This document shows positions 32,901-36,261 of a stretch of 64,000 nucleotides of DNA, one piece after another. Position numbers and translations under genes: made by a program. The notes beneath the pieces are model-generated. The model saw only the letters and a program-made list of their open reading frames with translations. It was not told where the DNA came from and ran no database searches. The number at the start of each line of letters is the position of its first letter. Position 1 is the stretch's first letter. The DNA comes from Coenobita brevimanus (lineage: Eukaryota > Arthropoda > Malacostraca > Decapoda > Coenobitidae): NCBI GenBank assembly GCA_032717465.1, contig JAVRFU010003696.1:481979-545978 (forward strand), given 5' to 3'.

Positions 32901-35002
32901 CTAGGACGCTACCAGCAACAACATCATTGCCCTCTAAGCCTCGCCTCGTATCCCACACCACTGCCAATCAATGTAATGACCGGACTGAAACTTAACAAAT
33001 TAATCACACTGGTCTGACCGAGATTCGATCTCTGGCCCTCGTGCTCATAGGCGCAAACGTCAGAATATTAATTTTGTTAGTAGCTTCAGACAGCTTTACC
33101 TCAAGATCACGCCAGTGTTTGCACATCCTGCAAACAAAAGAGCGGTCAATGAAAAAAAACTCCAGTGAAGCTGCCGGTGGTGGCTGTGCAGGTAACGTTC
33201 CGGGGCATTTTGATTGCTGCTGTTCTAAAGAATTCAAAGTTAATTGAATGCTGTCAAGTGAAAAATGTGATATCACCTGGAATGAAGGTACTAAAAAATG
33301 TGTATAGAAATAACCTAACACTACATGAAGCAGTACTTGTAAACAATAAATAAATTTATCTGTATCTGAAAAAAAAATAAAGTGTTACAAAACCTCGGAG
33401 AGCGAAGCGGTAGGAGACAGGGCGACATGGAGGCGATTTGTTTGTGTCCACCCCTTACGTGATTCTCTGGCTATAGGTAGACAGATAGAGAGATACAGAG
33501 AGAGATTTTTTCTTCAGCTAAGTGGGTCATAGGAGCCTGTAGTTGGTTGGGCACATATTCTTGTAAAGAAACTCCCTAACATCTTTCCTTAAGTGATTTA
33601 TTTGGCTTGTGACACTTTACAGTCCTCCCCTGTGTTACATAAATCCATCTAATATCGCCATACTCTGCATAAACAACGTACAAAAGGATATTAACCCAGG
33701 CATAATAATAAAAAAAAATCACTAAGGAAGAGGTGTTAGGGAACTCCTTACCCGATGAGAGTACATGCCTTGGTTATCACGTAAGGAAAATTTGATGCGT
33801 CTTAGTTATGAGGTAAGAATCAGCCTTCTTGGTTACTAGTCAAATTAACCCTCCAGTCTCAAACATTTGGTCATTAATGAAACTGAAAGAGGTTATGAGG
33901 CGGGAATGAGTCTCCTTGGCTATTAGTAAGATTTACCCTAGTCTGACAACATTTGGCTATTAACGGAGCTGGCTAATATTCCTAAGCTAAGAGAGGCTTG
34001 GTATGTTTCTCTGCCCTAATATTTCACCTCTACTTGTCACTTTCCTCTGCTGGCTTATATTCCGAAGGTGAGAGAGGCTTGGTATGTTTCTCTGCCCTAA
34101 TATTTCACCTCTACTTGTCACTTTCCTCTGCTGGCTTATATTCCGAAGGTGAGAGAGGCTTGGTATGTTTCTCTTCCCTAATATTTCACCTCTTCTACTT
34201 GTCACTTTCCTCTGCTGGCTAATATTACTAAGCTGAGAGAGGCTTGGCATGTTCCTCTGACCTAATAATTCACCTCTTCTACTTGAAAGTCAAAAAACAC
34301 ACCCAAAATAGCAACCAAAGCAGCTCAGCAAGTCAAAAACACAAGCAAAATTATCAAAATAACACAGCAAGTAAAAAAACAACTAAAACAGCTCTGCAAT
34401 AAAAAAAAAAGAAACTCAGCAAGACAAAAAACGCAACCAAAACAGCTCAGTAAATCAAAAAACACAATAAGTAACTCAGCAAGACAAAAAAAAAAAAAAA
34501 AAAAAAACGCCTCAGGAAGTCAAAAAACACAACCAAAACAGCTCATGAAATTAAGAAGCACAACACAGCTCAGAAAATAAAACAACACAACAAAACAGCT
34601 CAGTAAATAAAAAAACATAATCAAAACAGAACAGCAAGTAAAAACAAAACAAAAAGCTCAACAAATAAAAACACAACAAAACAGTTCAACAAATGAAAAA
34701 AAACAACCCAAACAGCACAGCAAGTAAAAAAAAAACGAAAATAGCAGAGCAAGTAAAAAAACTGCAGGAAAAACAGCTCAGCCAGCAGGGAACTGGGTAG
34801 CACACATACCCGTTCCTTTATGTTTTCCCAGTGAAAGAGAACTGGAGAAATTTTAGAATCCTTCCCTCCCTCCCTCAGAAGAAAAGGAAAGATAAAAATC
34901 CTAGAATGGCCACTGCTTACCTGGGGGCAGCCTCGATGGTTTCTTAAAAGCAAGGTAAAGGAAATGGAAAATTAACACGAACAGTAGGAACCCCGTCACC
35001 AT
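2769..35002 (-). CDS. Cytochrome P450, CYP2 clan, complete in ten exons (499 aa)
   Basis: A membrane-bound haem-thiolate monooxygenase, predicted to use NADPH-P450 reductase at the endoplasmic reticulum; the substrate cannot be read from sequence. The exons are 34921-35002, 20602-20701, 15168-15301, 14603-14821, 13384-13583, 11663-11780, 10196-10376, 9909-10026, 7908-8052 and 2769-2971. All have GT/AG borders and compatible phases, and total exactly 1500 nt with the stop. In order the protein has an N-terminal hydrophobic anchor (about 3-19), then LPPGIWGLP (25-33), C-helix W115xxxR119, I-helix AGTDTT (298-303, T302 being the usual proton-relay threonine), K-helix E355VHR358, PDHF (410-413, the CYP2 form of PERF) and the haem loop F430GIGRRVCVG439 with ligand C437. 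Length and motif order fit CYP2 enzymes, closest in style to arthropod CYP2 members. No frameshift or stop was seen, so it is probably functional. Family and subfamily are not assignable without a search. Confidence 0.95.
2985..3172 (-). repeat. Minisatellite of acceptor-like units before P450 exon 10
   Basis: A degenerate tandem array of roughly 15-24 bp. On the minus strand the recurrent units read CTTATTCCAG and CCACACCAG, resembling the real acceptor CTTATCCACAG of exon 10. It ends about 15 bp from that acceptor. Whether any unit is used for splicing is unknown. Confidence 0.85.
3196..3350 (-). mobile_element. MITE-2, partial copy
   Basis: Shares the MITE-2 end (AGCTTGGCCTAAAAT) and the internal ATGCTAGTCATGAAGAAGTGC block with the copies at 23055, 27575 and 49965 (the last two inverted relative to this one). 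One terminal repeat is missing where a LINE tail begins at 3351. Confidence 0.65.
3351..4875 (-). mobile_element. RTE-like LINE (family E), RT region and 3' end (copy E1)
   Basis: In minus-strand order this reads [23 protein letters not shown], then the RT catalytic box [12 protein letters not shown] (about 4340-4375), a [11 protein letters not shown] block, and a post-RT domain with RCLRSMCGV. Several frameshifts split it. A shared 3' UTR follows (3351-3660, also in copy E2), ending in GATAGATA-type sequence. It is a non-LTR retrotransposon, called RTE-like from the compact post-RT region and microsatellite tail. It sits in P450 intron 9 in sense orientation and is dead. Confidence 0.8.
4876..6208. 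other. Intron DNA, nothing recognised
   Basis: AT-rich, with only short frames that have no family resemblance. No repeat unit shared with the rest of the window was noticed. Confidence 0.5.
6209..7162 (+). mobile_element. Jockey/CR1-type LINE (family C), endonuclease to linker (copy C1)
   Basis: An open frame of 317 codons. It has [13 protein letters not shown] (the GDFN motif of APE endonucleases with D changed to A), [12 protein letters not shown], and the terminal GSSDHNLI box, then the linker up to the start of the RT region. The D to A change in GDFN would impair a catalytic or metal-binding position. It is antisense to the P450 in intron 9. The same protein is continued by copy C2 at 24664-26880. 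Confidence 0.82.
7163..7765 (-). mobile_element. RTE-like LINE (family E), endonuclease fragment
   Basis: Minus-strand translation in broken frames gives [40 protein letters not shown] (a degraded GDLNAKVG box) and [11 protein letters not shown], characteristic of LINE APE endonucleases. The same segment is fused to RT sequence in copy E2 (9184-9275). An A-run (7776-7796) borders it. Confidence 0.72.
7908..8052 (-). CDS. P450 exon 9: PERF-equivalent and start of haem loop
   Basis: Encodes residues 385-433, starting [10 protein letters not shown] and containing FNPDHF and GFVPFGI. Donor ATTG|GTAAGT splits Gly433 of the haem loop. The acceptor tract (ATTATTATATTACCAG) is AT-rich and adjoins the tail of a LINE copy. 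Confidence 0.94.
8081..9275 (-). mobile_element. RTE-like LINE (family E), internally deleted copy E2
   Basis: Contains the E 3' UTR (about 8081-8400), post-RT domain, and RT with [21 protein letters not shown] (8617-9183). It then jumps at 9184 straight into endonuclease sequence, so most of the N-terminal RT is deleted. The 3' GATA tail lies 29 nt upstream of P450 exon 9, in sense orientation. Confidence 0.8.
9469..9510. repeat. (CA)n microsatellite
   Basis: About 20 CA units in P450 intron 8. Confidence 0.97.
9833..9871. mobile_element. MITE-1, one terminal repeat only
   Basis: ATAAATCGCTTAGGGAGAGG at 9833 and an ACGGAACCTCC end match the right terminal repeat of MITE-1. No left end was found nearby. 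Confidence 0.5.
9909..10026 (-). CDS. P450 exon 8: K-helix ExxR
   Basis: Encodes residues 345-384, [13 protein letters not shown] with E355 and R358 of the ExxR motif, followed by the beta-sheet region ending GYLIPK. The acceptor is CTCTCCCCAG and the donor AAG|GTTGGT. Confidence 0.94.
10196..10376 (-). CDS. P450 exon 7: I-helix with oxygen-binding motif
   Basis: Encodes residues 285-345, including LLVAGTDTT (A/G-G-x-D/E-T-T/S motif) and [13 protein letters not shown]. The acceptor is ATTTTTCAG and the donor AACAA|GTAAGAG. Four damaged copies of its 5' half lie upstream in the same intron. Confidence 0.95.
10310..11180 (-). repeat. Tandem copies of the 5' half of P450 exon 7 (one intact, four degenerate)
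   Basis: The intact copy is 10310-10376. Degenerate copies lie at about 10456-10530, 10590-10662, 10950-11020 and 11065-11180. The two nearest the exon follow a period of about 131 bp. The third reads [20 protein letters not shown] in frame and keeps TTTTTCAG before it. The last reads [13 protein letters not shown], then LDILDFAKC, extending further into the exon. None has a matching donor or a full frame, so all four extra copies are taken as exon relics. Confidence 0.88.
10750..10935. mobile_element. MITE-1 copy within the exon 7 array
   Basis: The left end CTGCCTAAGACCTCTTCC and right end GAGGTGCCAGGGAGCATCC are diverged inverted repeats of the MITE-1 type, around an internal block similar to CATACTCAGCATAA. 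It separates the third and fourth exon 7 relics. Confidence 0.7.
11482..11740 (-). repeat. 86-bp tandem repeat carrying the exon 6 donor, three copies
   Basis: The sequence CATACACAG|GTGAGATTAAG recurs at an 86-bp spacing (donor GTs at 11661, 11575 and 11489, within 1 nt). The upstream unit is the functional exon 6 end. The two downstream units keep DAPYTG and the donor but no exon start. Each spacer contains AATAAATCACT...GCCTCC, which resembles the MITE-1 terminal repeat. Confidence 0.88.
11663..11780 (-). CDS. P450 exon 6: G-H region, DPxxPRDLID block
   Basis: Encodes residues 246-285, [20 protein letters not shown] then YLIQMDHN, the standard CYP2 segment before the I-helix. The donor is ACACAG|GTGAGA. 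The acceptor (GGTGTTGCAG) has a weak pyrimidine tract but is fixed by phase 0 with exon 5. The 3' end with its donor is repeated twice downstream with an 86-bp period. Confidence 0.9.
11806..11851. repeat. 33-bp minisatellite, left part
   Basis: Units of the type CTTGAGTTGCCTGTCCTYGT and TAATATGRC. The array is split by the insertion at 11852-12735 and resumes at 12736. Confidence 0.85.
11852..12735. mobile_element. TTAA-flanked non-autonomous element (piggyBac-like)
   Basis: 884 bp lies between two TTAA sites (11848-11851 and 12736-12739) and splits a 33-bp minisatellite unit. Removing it with one TTAA restores a complete unit. The ends CCCTATCAGG and, on the opposite strand, CGCTTTGAGA are imperfect inverted repeats of the CCCTTTGAGG kind seen in piggyBac relatives. 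No transposase frame is present. Inside are two direct copies of about 210 bp (11936-12150 and 12309-12520) offset by 373 bp. Confidence 0.8.
12736..12805. repeat. 33-bp minisatellite, right part
   Basis: Two further units of the array interrupted by the TTAA element: AATATGACCTTGAGTTGCCT and a close variant. Confidence 0.85.
12815..12915. mobile_element. MITE-2, partial copy
   Basis: ACTTGGTCCAGAGTTTC, the AGTTCAGTGGCAGAAA block and a CTTCGTCAC block match the first half of MITE-2. The other half is replaced by an (AAG)n-rich stretch. Confidence 0.55.
13199..13303 (+). repeat. Two tandem hairpins sharing TGTGTAGCCCGAARCGTT
   Basis: ACGTTTTGGGCTACAC (13199) pairs with GTGTAGCCCGAAACGT (13232), and a second version follows (13264-13303). 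The first contains CTGAAGA (13218-13224) and GAAA (13242-13245) on either side of a GGG/CCC stem, which resembles the CUGANGA...GAAA core of a hammerhead ribozyme with a one-base bulge. The function is unproven. Confidence 0.5.
13384..13583 (-). CDS. P450 exon 5: E to G helices
   Basis: Encodes residues 179-245. It begins [10 protein letters not shown] (the CYP2 'YDDPRF' region), then YLFNIFPWL, and ends RCLVIVS at donor TCC|GTAAGT. The acceptor CTCTCCTTTCCCAG is strong. Phase 1 in, phase 0 out. Confidence 0.93.
13740..13990. repeat. Trinucleotide microsatellites in P450 intron 4
   Basis: (GAT)n near 13755-13780, (CTG)n near 13868-13888 and (ACT)n near 13893-13960. Reading frames over them are artefacts. 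Confidence 0.9.
14603..14821 (-). CDS. P450 exon 4: C-helix and D-helix
   Basis: Encodes residues 106-179, with [16 protein letters not shown] carrying the haem-propionate binding WxxxR motif (W115, R119), then a region ending NVVWKLVG. The acceptor is CTACTGCAG and the donor GGTG|GTGAGT. Confidence 0.94.
14822..15167 (-). repeat. P450 intron 3, built almost entirely of microsatellites
   Basis: The 346-nt intron carries, in plus-strand order, TATC, CTGT, CT, CTAT, CTGT and a second (CT)n of about 30 units (15098-15157). Only about 35 nt at the acceptor side and a few at the donor are not simple repeat. The donor GTGAGAGAAAG merges into the (GA)n tract. Confidence 0.93.
15168..15301 (-). CDS. 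P450 exon 3: beta-1 sheet and B-helix
   Basis: Encodes residues 61-106: [17 protein letters not shown], then SDRPDF, the well conserved CYP2 block. The acceptor TCTCCCGCAG lies next to a tandem array of decoy acceptors (15313-15460). The donor CTGG|GTGAGAGAAAG opens directly into a (GA)n tract. Confidence 0.93.
15313..15460 (-). repeat. 31-bp minisatellite of five decoy splice acceptors before P450 exon 3
   Basis: CCAGCTGTGTGGAGAG begins at 15322, 15349, 15380, 15411 and 15442 (spacings 27, 31, 31, 31). On the transcribed strand most units read TTTCCTCTCCACACAG|CTGG, a good pyrimidine tract and AG. The nearest unit is about 25 nt from the authentic acceptor (15302). Confidence 0.92.
15463..16070 (+). 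mobile_element. Jockey/CR1-type LINE (family D), endonuclease fragment
   Basis: Encodes [20 protein letters not shown] and GSSDHNPIK, the C-terminal end of an APE endonuclease, followed by the linker ([15 protein letters not shown]). It is related to but distinct from family C. The frame breaks near 15830. It lies antisense in P450 intron 2. Confidence 0.8.
16082..16107. repeat. Short GC-rich hairpin
   Basis: CCGGGAGAA and TTCTCCCGG form a perfect 9-bp stem with a single-base loop, flanked by AAC/GTTTT, at the right edge of the family D fragment. Confidence 0.75.
16190..19376 (+). mobile_element. Ty3/gypsy family B, internally deleted copy (gag and integrase)
   Basis: Gag begins as a glutamine/glutamate-rich coiled coil (16200-16620, for example [20 protein letters not shown]). 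A capsid-like part (16717-17100) and three CCHC zinc knuckles follow: [14 protein letters not shown] near 17342, [14 protein letters not shown] near 17423 and a third near 17530 with a stop inside. Protease, RT and RNase H are missing. The integrase follows, with its zinc-binding end ([10 protein letters not shown]), [10 protein letters not shown] with the first aspartate, [11 protein letters not shown] with the second, and a C-terminal GDRVWLYN...WDGPYTV domain. Many stops and frameshifts are present. It is a dead element in P450 intron 2. Confidence 0.85.
19377..19985 (+). mobile_element. Putative 3' LTR region of family B
   Basis: After a polypurine tract (AGGGACGGGGGTAG) the sequence begins TGTTAAAAAGTGGG. 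It contains a TATATAAG box (about 19713) and degenerate units of about 60 bp near the end (TTTATATATCATCGGTACTT and relatives). The 3' border is not defined because no second LTR is in the window. Confidence 0.5.
19990..20163 (+). mobile_element. 5S rRNA-derived SINE, copy 1
   Basis: The head (about 19990-20055) matches the 3' half of eukaryotic 5S rRNA: GGTTAGCACTTGGATGGGTG, ACTGCCTGGGAACACC, GCTGTTGGC. A body of about 60 bp follows, then a tail GGCCACCCCG...GGCGTCTGGC ending in (AATG)n. The tail resembles the 3' end of LINE family F. The 5' half of 5S is absent, so this is not a working rRNA gene. Confidence 0.85.
20348..20600. repeat. CTTT/GATA/GAAGAG-rich simple sequence
   Basis: Mixed purine-rich and pyrimidine-rich simple repeat between the SINE and P450 exon 2. 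No coding signal. Confidence 0.8.
20602..20701 (-). CDS. P450 exon 2: proline-rich hinge to A-helix
   Basis: Encodes residues 28-61, IWGLPILG ... RPIYGDII, the typical start of the CYP2 catalytic domain. The acceptor is CTCTCCCCCACAG and the donor AC|GTGAGT, phase 1 in and phase 2 out. A (GTA)n repeat lies just upstream of the acceptor. Confidence 0.93.
20718..20850. repeat. (GTA)n microsatellite upstream of P450 exon 2
   Basis: About 40 GTA-like triplets. On the transcribed strand this is (TAC)n, a pyrimidine-interrupted tract starting about 17 nt from the exon 2 acceptor. Confidence 0.95.
20854..20895. repeat. Perfect 11-bp hairpin
   Basis: GTGTTCTTAGG (20858-20868) and CCTAAGAACAC (20881-20891) with a 12-nt loop. 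Flanking CTAG/CTAG extends the stem with one bulged G. Function unknown. Confidence 0.85.
20896..21720. other. GC-rich intron stretch, no gene assigned
   Basis: Long overlapping frames exist on both strands because stop codons are scarce in GC-rich DNA. None shows a domain, a start context or splice signals that fit a gene. Confidence 0.5.
21725..22225. repeat. Degenerate GC-rich minisatellite (GCGGCTAATGGCCATCACC units)
   Basis: At least eight dispersed, diverged copies of a 30-60 bp unit centred on GGCTAATGGCCATCACC, often followed by AAGRTCCTTG. On the minus strand this gives repeats of the type MATSRTS. It is probably a decayed satellite rather than a protein. Confidence 0.7.
22462..22636. 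repeat. (GTA)n/(GTT)n microsatellite
   Basis: GTR and GTT triplets in P450 intron 1; polyvaline and polythreonine frames across it are artefacts. Confidence 0.95.
22690..22918. repeat. (CAT)n/(CAC)n microsatellite
   Basis: About 230 bp of CATCAC/CATCAT triplets with interruptions. Confidence 0.95.
23055..23255 (-). mobile_element. MITE-2, diverged copy
   Basis: Carries the reversed MITE-2 landmarks: ATGCCTAAAACCGCCACC end, GATGCTAGTCACGAAGAAGTG core, and CTACGTGAAATAATCCGC then AAAGGACGAAAA. Confidence 0.65.
23628..23818 (+). mobile_element. 5S rRNA-derived SINE, copy 2
   Basis: Same structure as copy 1: AGCAACGTTGGGTCTGGTTA and TACTTGGATGGGTGACCGCC from 5S rRNA, a shared body, then a GGCCACCCCG...GGCGTCTGGC tail and (AATG)n. 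It starts a few bases further 5' in 5S than copy 1. It has an extra block (ATAACGTTC) after the 5S part. Confidence 0.87.
23926..23975 (+). mobile_element. LINE/SINE tail remnant fused to (GA)n
   Basis: GTGATTATGGCGTCTGGCTA matches the last bases shared by LINE family F and the 5S-SINE. It runs straight into about 15 GA units. Confidence 0.55.
24083..24185. mobile_element. MITE-1, left half
   Basis: GCTCCCTAACACGCTTCCTA and GCGATTTATTTGGTTCATTA match the MITE-1 left end. The right terminal repeat is missing. Confidence 0.6.
24238..24662. repeat. (CAA)n-type array, about 425 bp
   Basis: Irregular AAC/AACA units. It ends where LINE copy C2 begins, and the same kind of array follows C2 at 26884-27050. 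Long frames on the other strand (polyvaline/leucine/cysteine) are repeat artefacts. Confidence 0.93.
24664..26883 (+). mobile_element. Jockey/CR1-type LINE (family C), copy C2 with nearly full RT
   Basis: Starts inside the endonuclease-RT linker ([20 protein letters not shown]) and continues through a frame-broken RT. The RT shows [76 protein letters not shown] and HSYADDST (YADD at 25955-25966). The C-terminal domain ends [19 protein letters not shown]. At least three frameshifts or stops (near 25130, 26035, 26249) inactivate it. It lies antisense in P450 intron 1 and is the best family C reference here. Confidence 0.9.
26884..27050. repeat. (CAA)n tail of LINE C2
   Basis: AACAACAAAC-type units directly after the conserved LINE C 3' end (AATAATTGCGGGCTCGCGGC). 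Confidence 0.92.
27100..27285. mobile_element. MITE-1, near-complete copy
   Basis: Left end CCTCCCTAACACTTTTTCTT and AGCGATTTAAT; right end ATAAATCGCTAAGGAAGAGG and TGTTAGGG. The ends form inverted repeats of about 27 bp around a 120-bp AT-rich core containing ATCGCCATATTCCGCATAAA. Confidence 0.85.
27575..27790. mobile_element. MITE-2, complete copy
   Basis: Left end CACTCTAACTTGGCCGAGAT and right end TTTTAAGCCAGGTAAGAGTT with AAAGAGTA are inverted repeats of about 25-30 bp. The core has TTCGTCCTTTTGCAGC and GCACTTCTTCGTGACTAGCA. No coding capacity. Confidence 0.85.
27955..28205 (+). mobile_element. RTE-like LINE (family F), 3' fragment
   Basis: GTTGTGGTGTGGATGTGGAT and AGGTGGTTTGGCCATGTGG translate as the CGVDVDV...RWFGHV post-RT block of family F. 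It is truncated before the 3' end. Confidence 0.78.
28250..28785. other. Intron DNA, nothing recognised
   Basis: No repeat match or coding signal was noticed. Confidence 0.5.
28788..29153 (-). mobile_element. tRNA-derived SINE, copy S1
   Basis: Minus strand: tRNA-like head with an A box in TGGCTGAATCGGTGGAG and a B box GGTTGGAATCC, then a body of about 290 bp (GACAGCCCTAGCCTGTATTC, GTTAGCGCCAAAGTGGTG) and a poly-A-rich tail (poly-T at 28791-28810 on plus). Same family as S2. The head is too diverged to be a tRNA gene. Confidence 0.9.
29295..29700 (-). mobile_element. L2/CR1-like LINE (family H), RT C-terminal end
   Basis: Minus strand: [21 protein letters not shown], then [18 protein letters not shown] and FKGRLDQCL with a stop, the standard C-terminal domain of L2/CR1 RT proteins. 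It may belong to the same insertion as the ORF1/endonuclease pieces at 31290-33230. Confidence 0.85.
29701..30335. other. AT-rich intron stretch, nothing recognised
   Basis: Contains ATTTATTTGATT-type low-complexity sequence near 29760-29820. No gene. Confidence 0.5.
30340..31283 (+). mobile_element. Jockey/CR1-type LINE (family C), 3' end (copy C3)
   Basis: Parallels the last about 920 bp of C2: the CTTTCCATTCGGTTCCTG start, [19 protein letters not shown] sequence, then [18 protein letters not shown] and the conserved 3' end GAGGGCTCGCGGCC. Heavily frameshifted. It separates two parts of LINE H. Confidence 0.85.
31290..31715 (-). mobile_element. L2/CR1-like LINE (family H), APE endonuclease part
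   Basis: Minus strand: [32 protein letters not shown], then [15 protein letters not shown] (GDFN box intact) and [10 protein letters not shown]. The end carrying the SDH box and the RT are missing here because LINE C3 begins at 31283. Confidence 0.85.
31915..32560 (-). mobile_element. L2/CR1-like LINE (family H), ORF1 esterase domain
   Basis: Minus strand: [16 protein letters not shown] (GDS block I of SGNH hydrolases), [11 protein letters not shown] (block III, normally HxGTND), then after a frameshift [15 protein letters not shown] and [17 protein letters not shown] (the C-terminal D-x-x-H of SGNH). ORF1 proteins of CR1/L2 LINEs carry such esterases. Here GTND is changed to GNNV, and stops and a frameshift make it non-functional. 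Confidence 0.82.
32561..33050. other. Linker or degraded LINE H sequence
   Basis: Contains two near-copies of ACCGAACYGAAACTTAACAA and AATTAATCA (near 32625 and 32972) and of GATTCG...GGCCCTCGTG, so it is partly an imperfect direct duplication of about 350 bp. No frame. Confidence 0.6.
33050..33230 (-). mobile_element. LINE H ORF1, N-terminal fragment
   Basis: Minus strand: [20 protein letters not shown], a cysteine pair followed by a short coiled coil, typical of the region before the esterase in L2/CR1 ORF1 proteins. Broken on both sides. Confidence 0.6.
33405..33505 (+). mobile_element. RTE-like LINE (family F), last about 70 bp and tail
   Basis: GACATGGAGGCGATTTGTTT, GTCCACCCCTTACG and CTGGCTATAGGTAGACAGATAG form the conserved 3' end plus tail. 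Confidence 0.8.
33565..33762. mobile_element. MITE-1, complete copy
   Basis: Left AACTCCCTAACATCTTTCCTT and right CACTAAGGAAGAGGTGTTAG plus GGAACTCC are inverted repeats. The core ATCGCCATACTCTGCATAAA is shared with other copies. Confidence 0.85.
33805..33975. repeat. Two diverged tandem units of about 87 bp
   Basis: GTTATGAGG...CTTGGYTAYTAGT...ACATTTGGYYATTAA occurs twice with an 87-bp offset, leading into the 81-bp array. Confidence 0.75.
33966..34285. repeat. 81-bp tandem repeat, four units
   Basis: TATGTTTCTCTGCCCTAATA begins at 34002, 34083 and 34164, and a diverged version at 34249. Units two and three differ by very few bases. The open minus-strand frame across it is maintained because 81 is a multiple of three, not because it is a gene. 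Confidence 0.95.
34286..34795. repeat. A-rich degenerate repeat with AACAGCTCAGCAAGTAAAAA units
   Basis: About 15 diverged copies of a 30-40 bp unit, ending about 130 bp from P450 exon 1 inside intron 1. Confidence 0.8.
34921..35002 (-). CDS. P450 exon 1: start codon, membrane anchor, PPG hinge
   Basis: ATG at 35002 sits in a good initiation context (A at -3, G at +4). It is followed by a 27-residue stretch with a hydrophobic anchor, two lysines, and LPPG leading into the donor CAG|GTAAGC. The exon ends in phase 1 (G), completing Gly28 with the GC of exon 2. Too short to be obvious as an ORF, it was found by looking upstream of exon 2 for the missing anchor. It is the only candidate seen with the correct phase. 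Confidence 0.9.
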
Positions 35003-35265
35003 CTTGTCTCTTCTGTCTCTCTCTACCTCCCTCTTTGTATGTCTCGCCTCTGTGCCTCTCTCCCTCCCTCTCTCTCTCTACTGCCTGCACTGTTCCTCCT
35101 CGCGGCGGTATCTGAGAGTGCTGTATGGGGTGCAGGGAACGCAAGACCAGCGCTTCCACGCATGCGCAATCATTCTTTCAGCAGAGGGGAGTGTGGGAGG
35201 GGACAGCTGAGGATAACCCGGGGACGGACGGGGTGGGGGAGTCCGCTCGCTCCAAGATAGTGTTA
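35003..35265 (-). promoter_or_regulatory. Putative P450 promoter and 5' UTR
   Basis: Immediately upstream of the P450 ATG there is a GA-rich 5' UTR (35003-35085), then a CpG-rich block. It contains TGCGCATGCGTG (about 35159-35170 on the minus strand), one base from the NRF-1 consensus. No clear TATA box is seen. GC-rich, CpG-containing DNA is unusual against the AT-rich surroundings. The transcription start is not known. Confidence 0.45.
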
Positions 35266-35419
35266 AGAGGGTGGAAAATACAACATAGCGAAGTTCAGTG
35301 TATAATGAGACACTGGATTTCTAAGCAAAATATATAAAAGGAAGTAGGAATAATTATATCTAAACACATTAAAACAAGACTGTGTATAACATTTACAGTA
35401 CAGAAATAATTGTAAAGTC

Positions 35420-36085
35420 TTAACAAAACTAATTTAAAGCATCTTTCCTATCACAGCCTTCTTCCTGATCGACAGTATGGGTTCCGTCAGGGACGCTCCA
35501 CTGGTGATGGTCACCTACCTATCAGACTCCTGGTCATATTCCGTTCGGGATTTTGGCGATAGCTTTGCCATTGCACTTGACATCTCAAAGGCTTTCGATC
35601 GAGTCTGGCATAAATCTTAAATTATCTGGCATAAATCTTAAATTTTCAAACTACCTTCTTGCAATTTCTATCCTTCTGTCTGTACCCTCATCTCATGATT
35701 CCTTTCTTGTCGTTCTATAGCTGCTGTTGTAGACAGCCACCGTTCTTCTCCTAGAGCTATCAATACAGTGTTCCTCAGGGCTCTGTCCTATCACCAACTC
35801 TCTTCCTTTTATTTATCAATGACCTTCTAAGCTGTACATGTAACCCTATCCACTCATACGTTGGTGACTCCACCCTTCGCCTTTCCATTCGCATCTCTCA
35901 GCGTCCATCTCAGCAGGTACATCAGCAAACAAGAGATGAGGCTATGGCACACCTAATGTCTGACTTGGCTCATATCTCTGACTGAGGCTAAAGTAATCTT
36001 GTTTTGAATACATCAAAGGCTTAATTCTTACATCCTTCAACTCGTCAAAATATTCCACAGGAGTATCTTCTAATATATAACAATA
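35420..36085 (+). mobile_element. Jockey/CR1-type LINE (family C), RT fragment (copy C4)
   Basis: DRQYGFRQGRSTGD and the [20 protein letters not shown] and YVGD (for YADD) regions are present in different frames. It is truncated at both ends relative to C2. Confidence 0.82.
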
Positions 36086-36125
36086 TGGCATACATGACTT
36101 CTGACTTGGGCTTATATTCTTATGG

Positions 36126-36248
36126 GTTAAAGAAGCTCCCTAACACCTCTTCCTAATCGATTTGTTTTGTTAATTGCTTCTTACAATCTCTGTCATTTAA
36201 ATCATTCAAATACCATCATACTCACCATAAATAACATACAGGTACATC
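36126..36248. mobile_element. MITE-1, left part
   Basis: AAGCTCCCTAACACCTCTTCC, ATCGATTTGTTTTG and an ATACTCACCATAAATAAC core. The right end is replaced by gypsy family B. Confidence 0.7.
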
Positions 36249-36261
36249 CCCATCCCACACC

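Noticed and set aside
33987..34250. An 87-codon frame with repeated [15 protein letters not shown] motifs
   Set aside because: The frame is open because the tandem unit is 81 bp, a multiple of three. There is no start context, splice site or family match.
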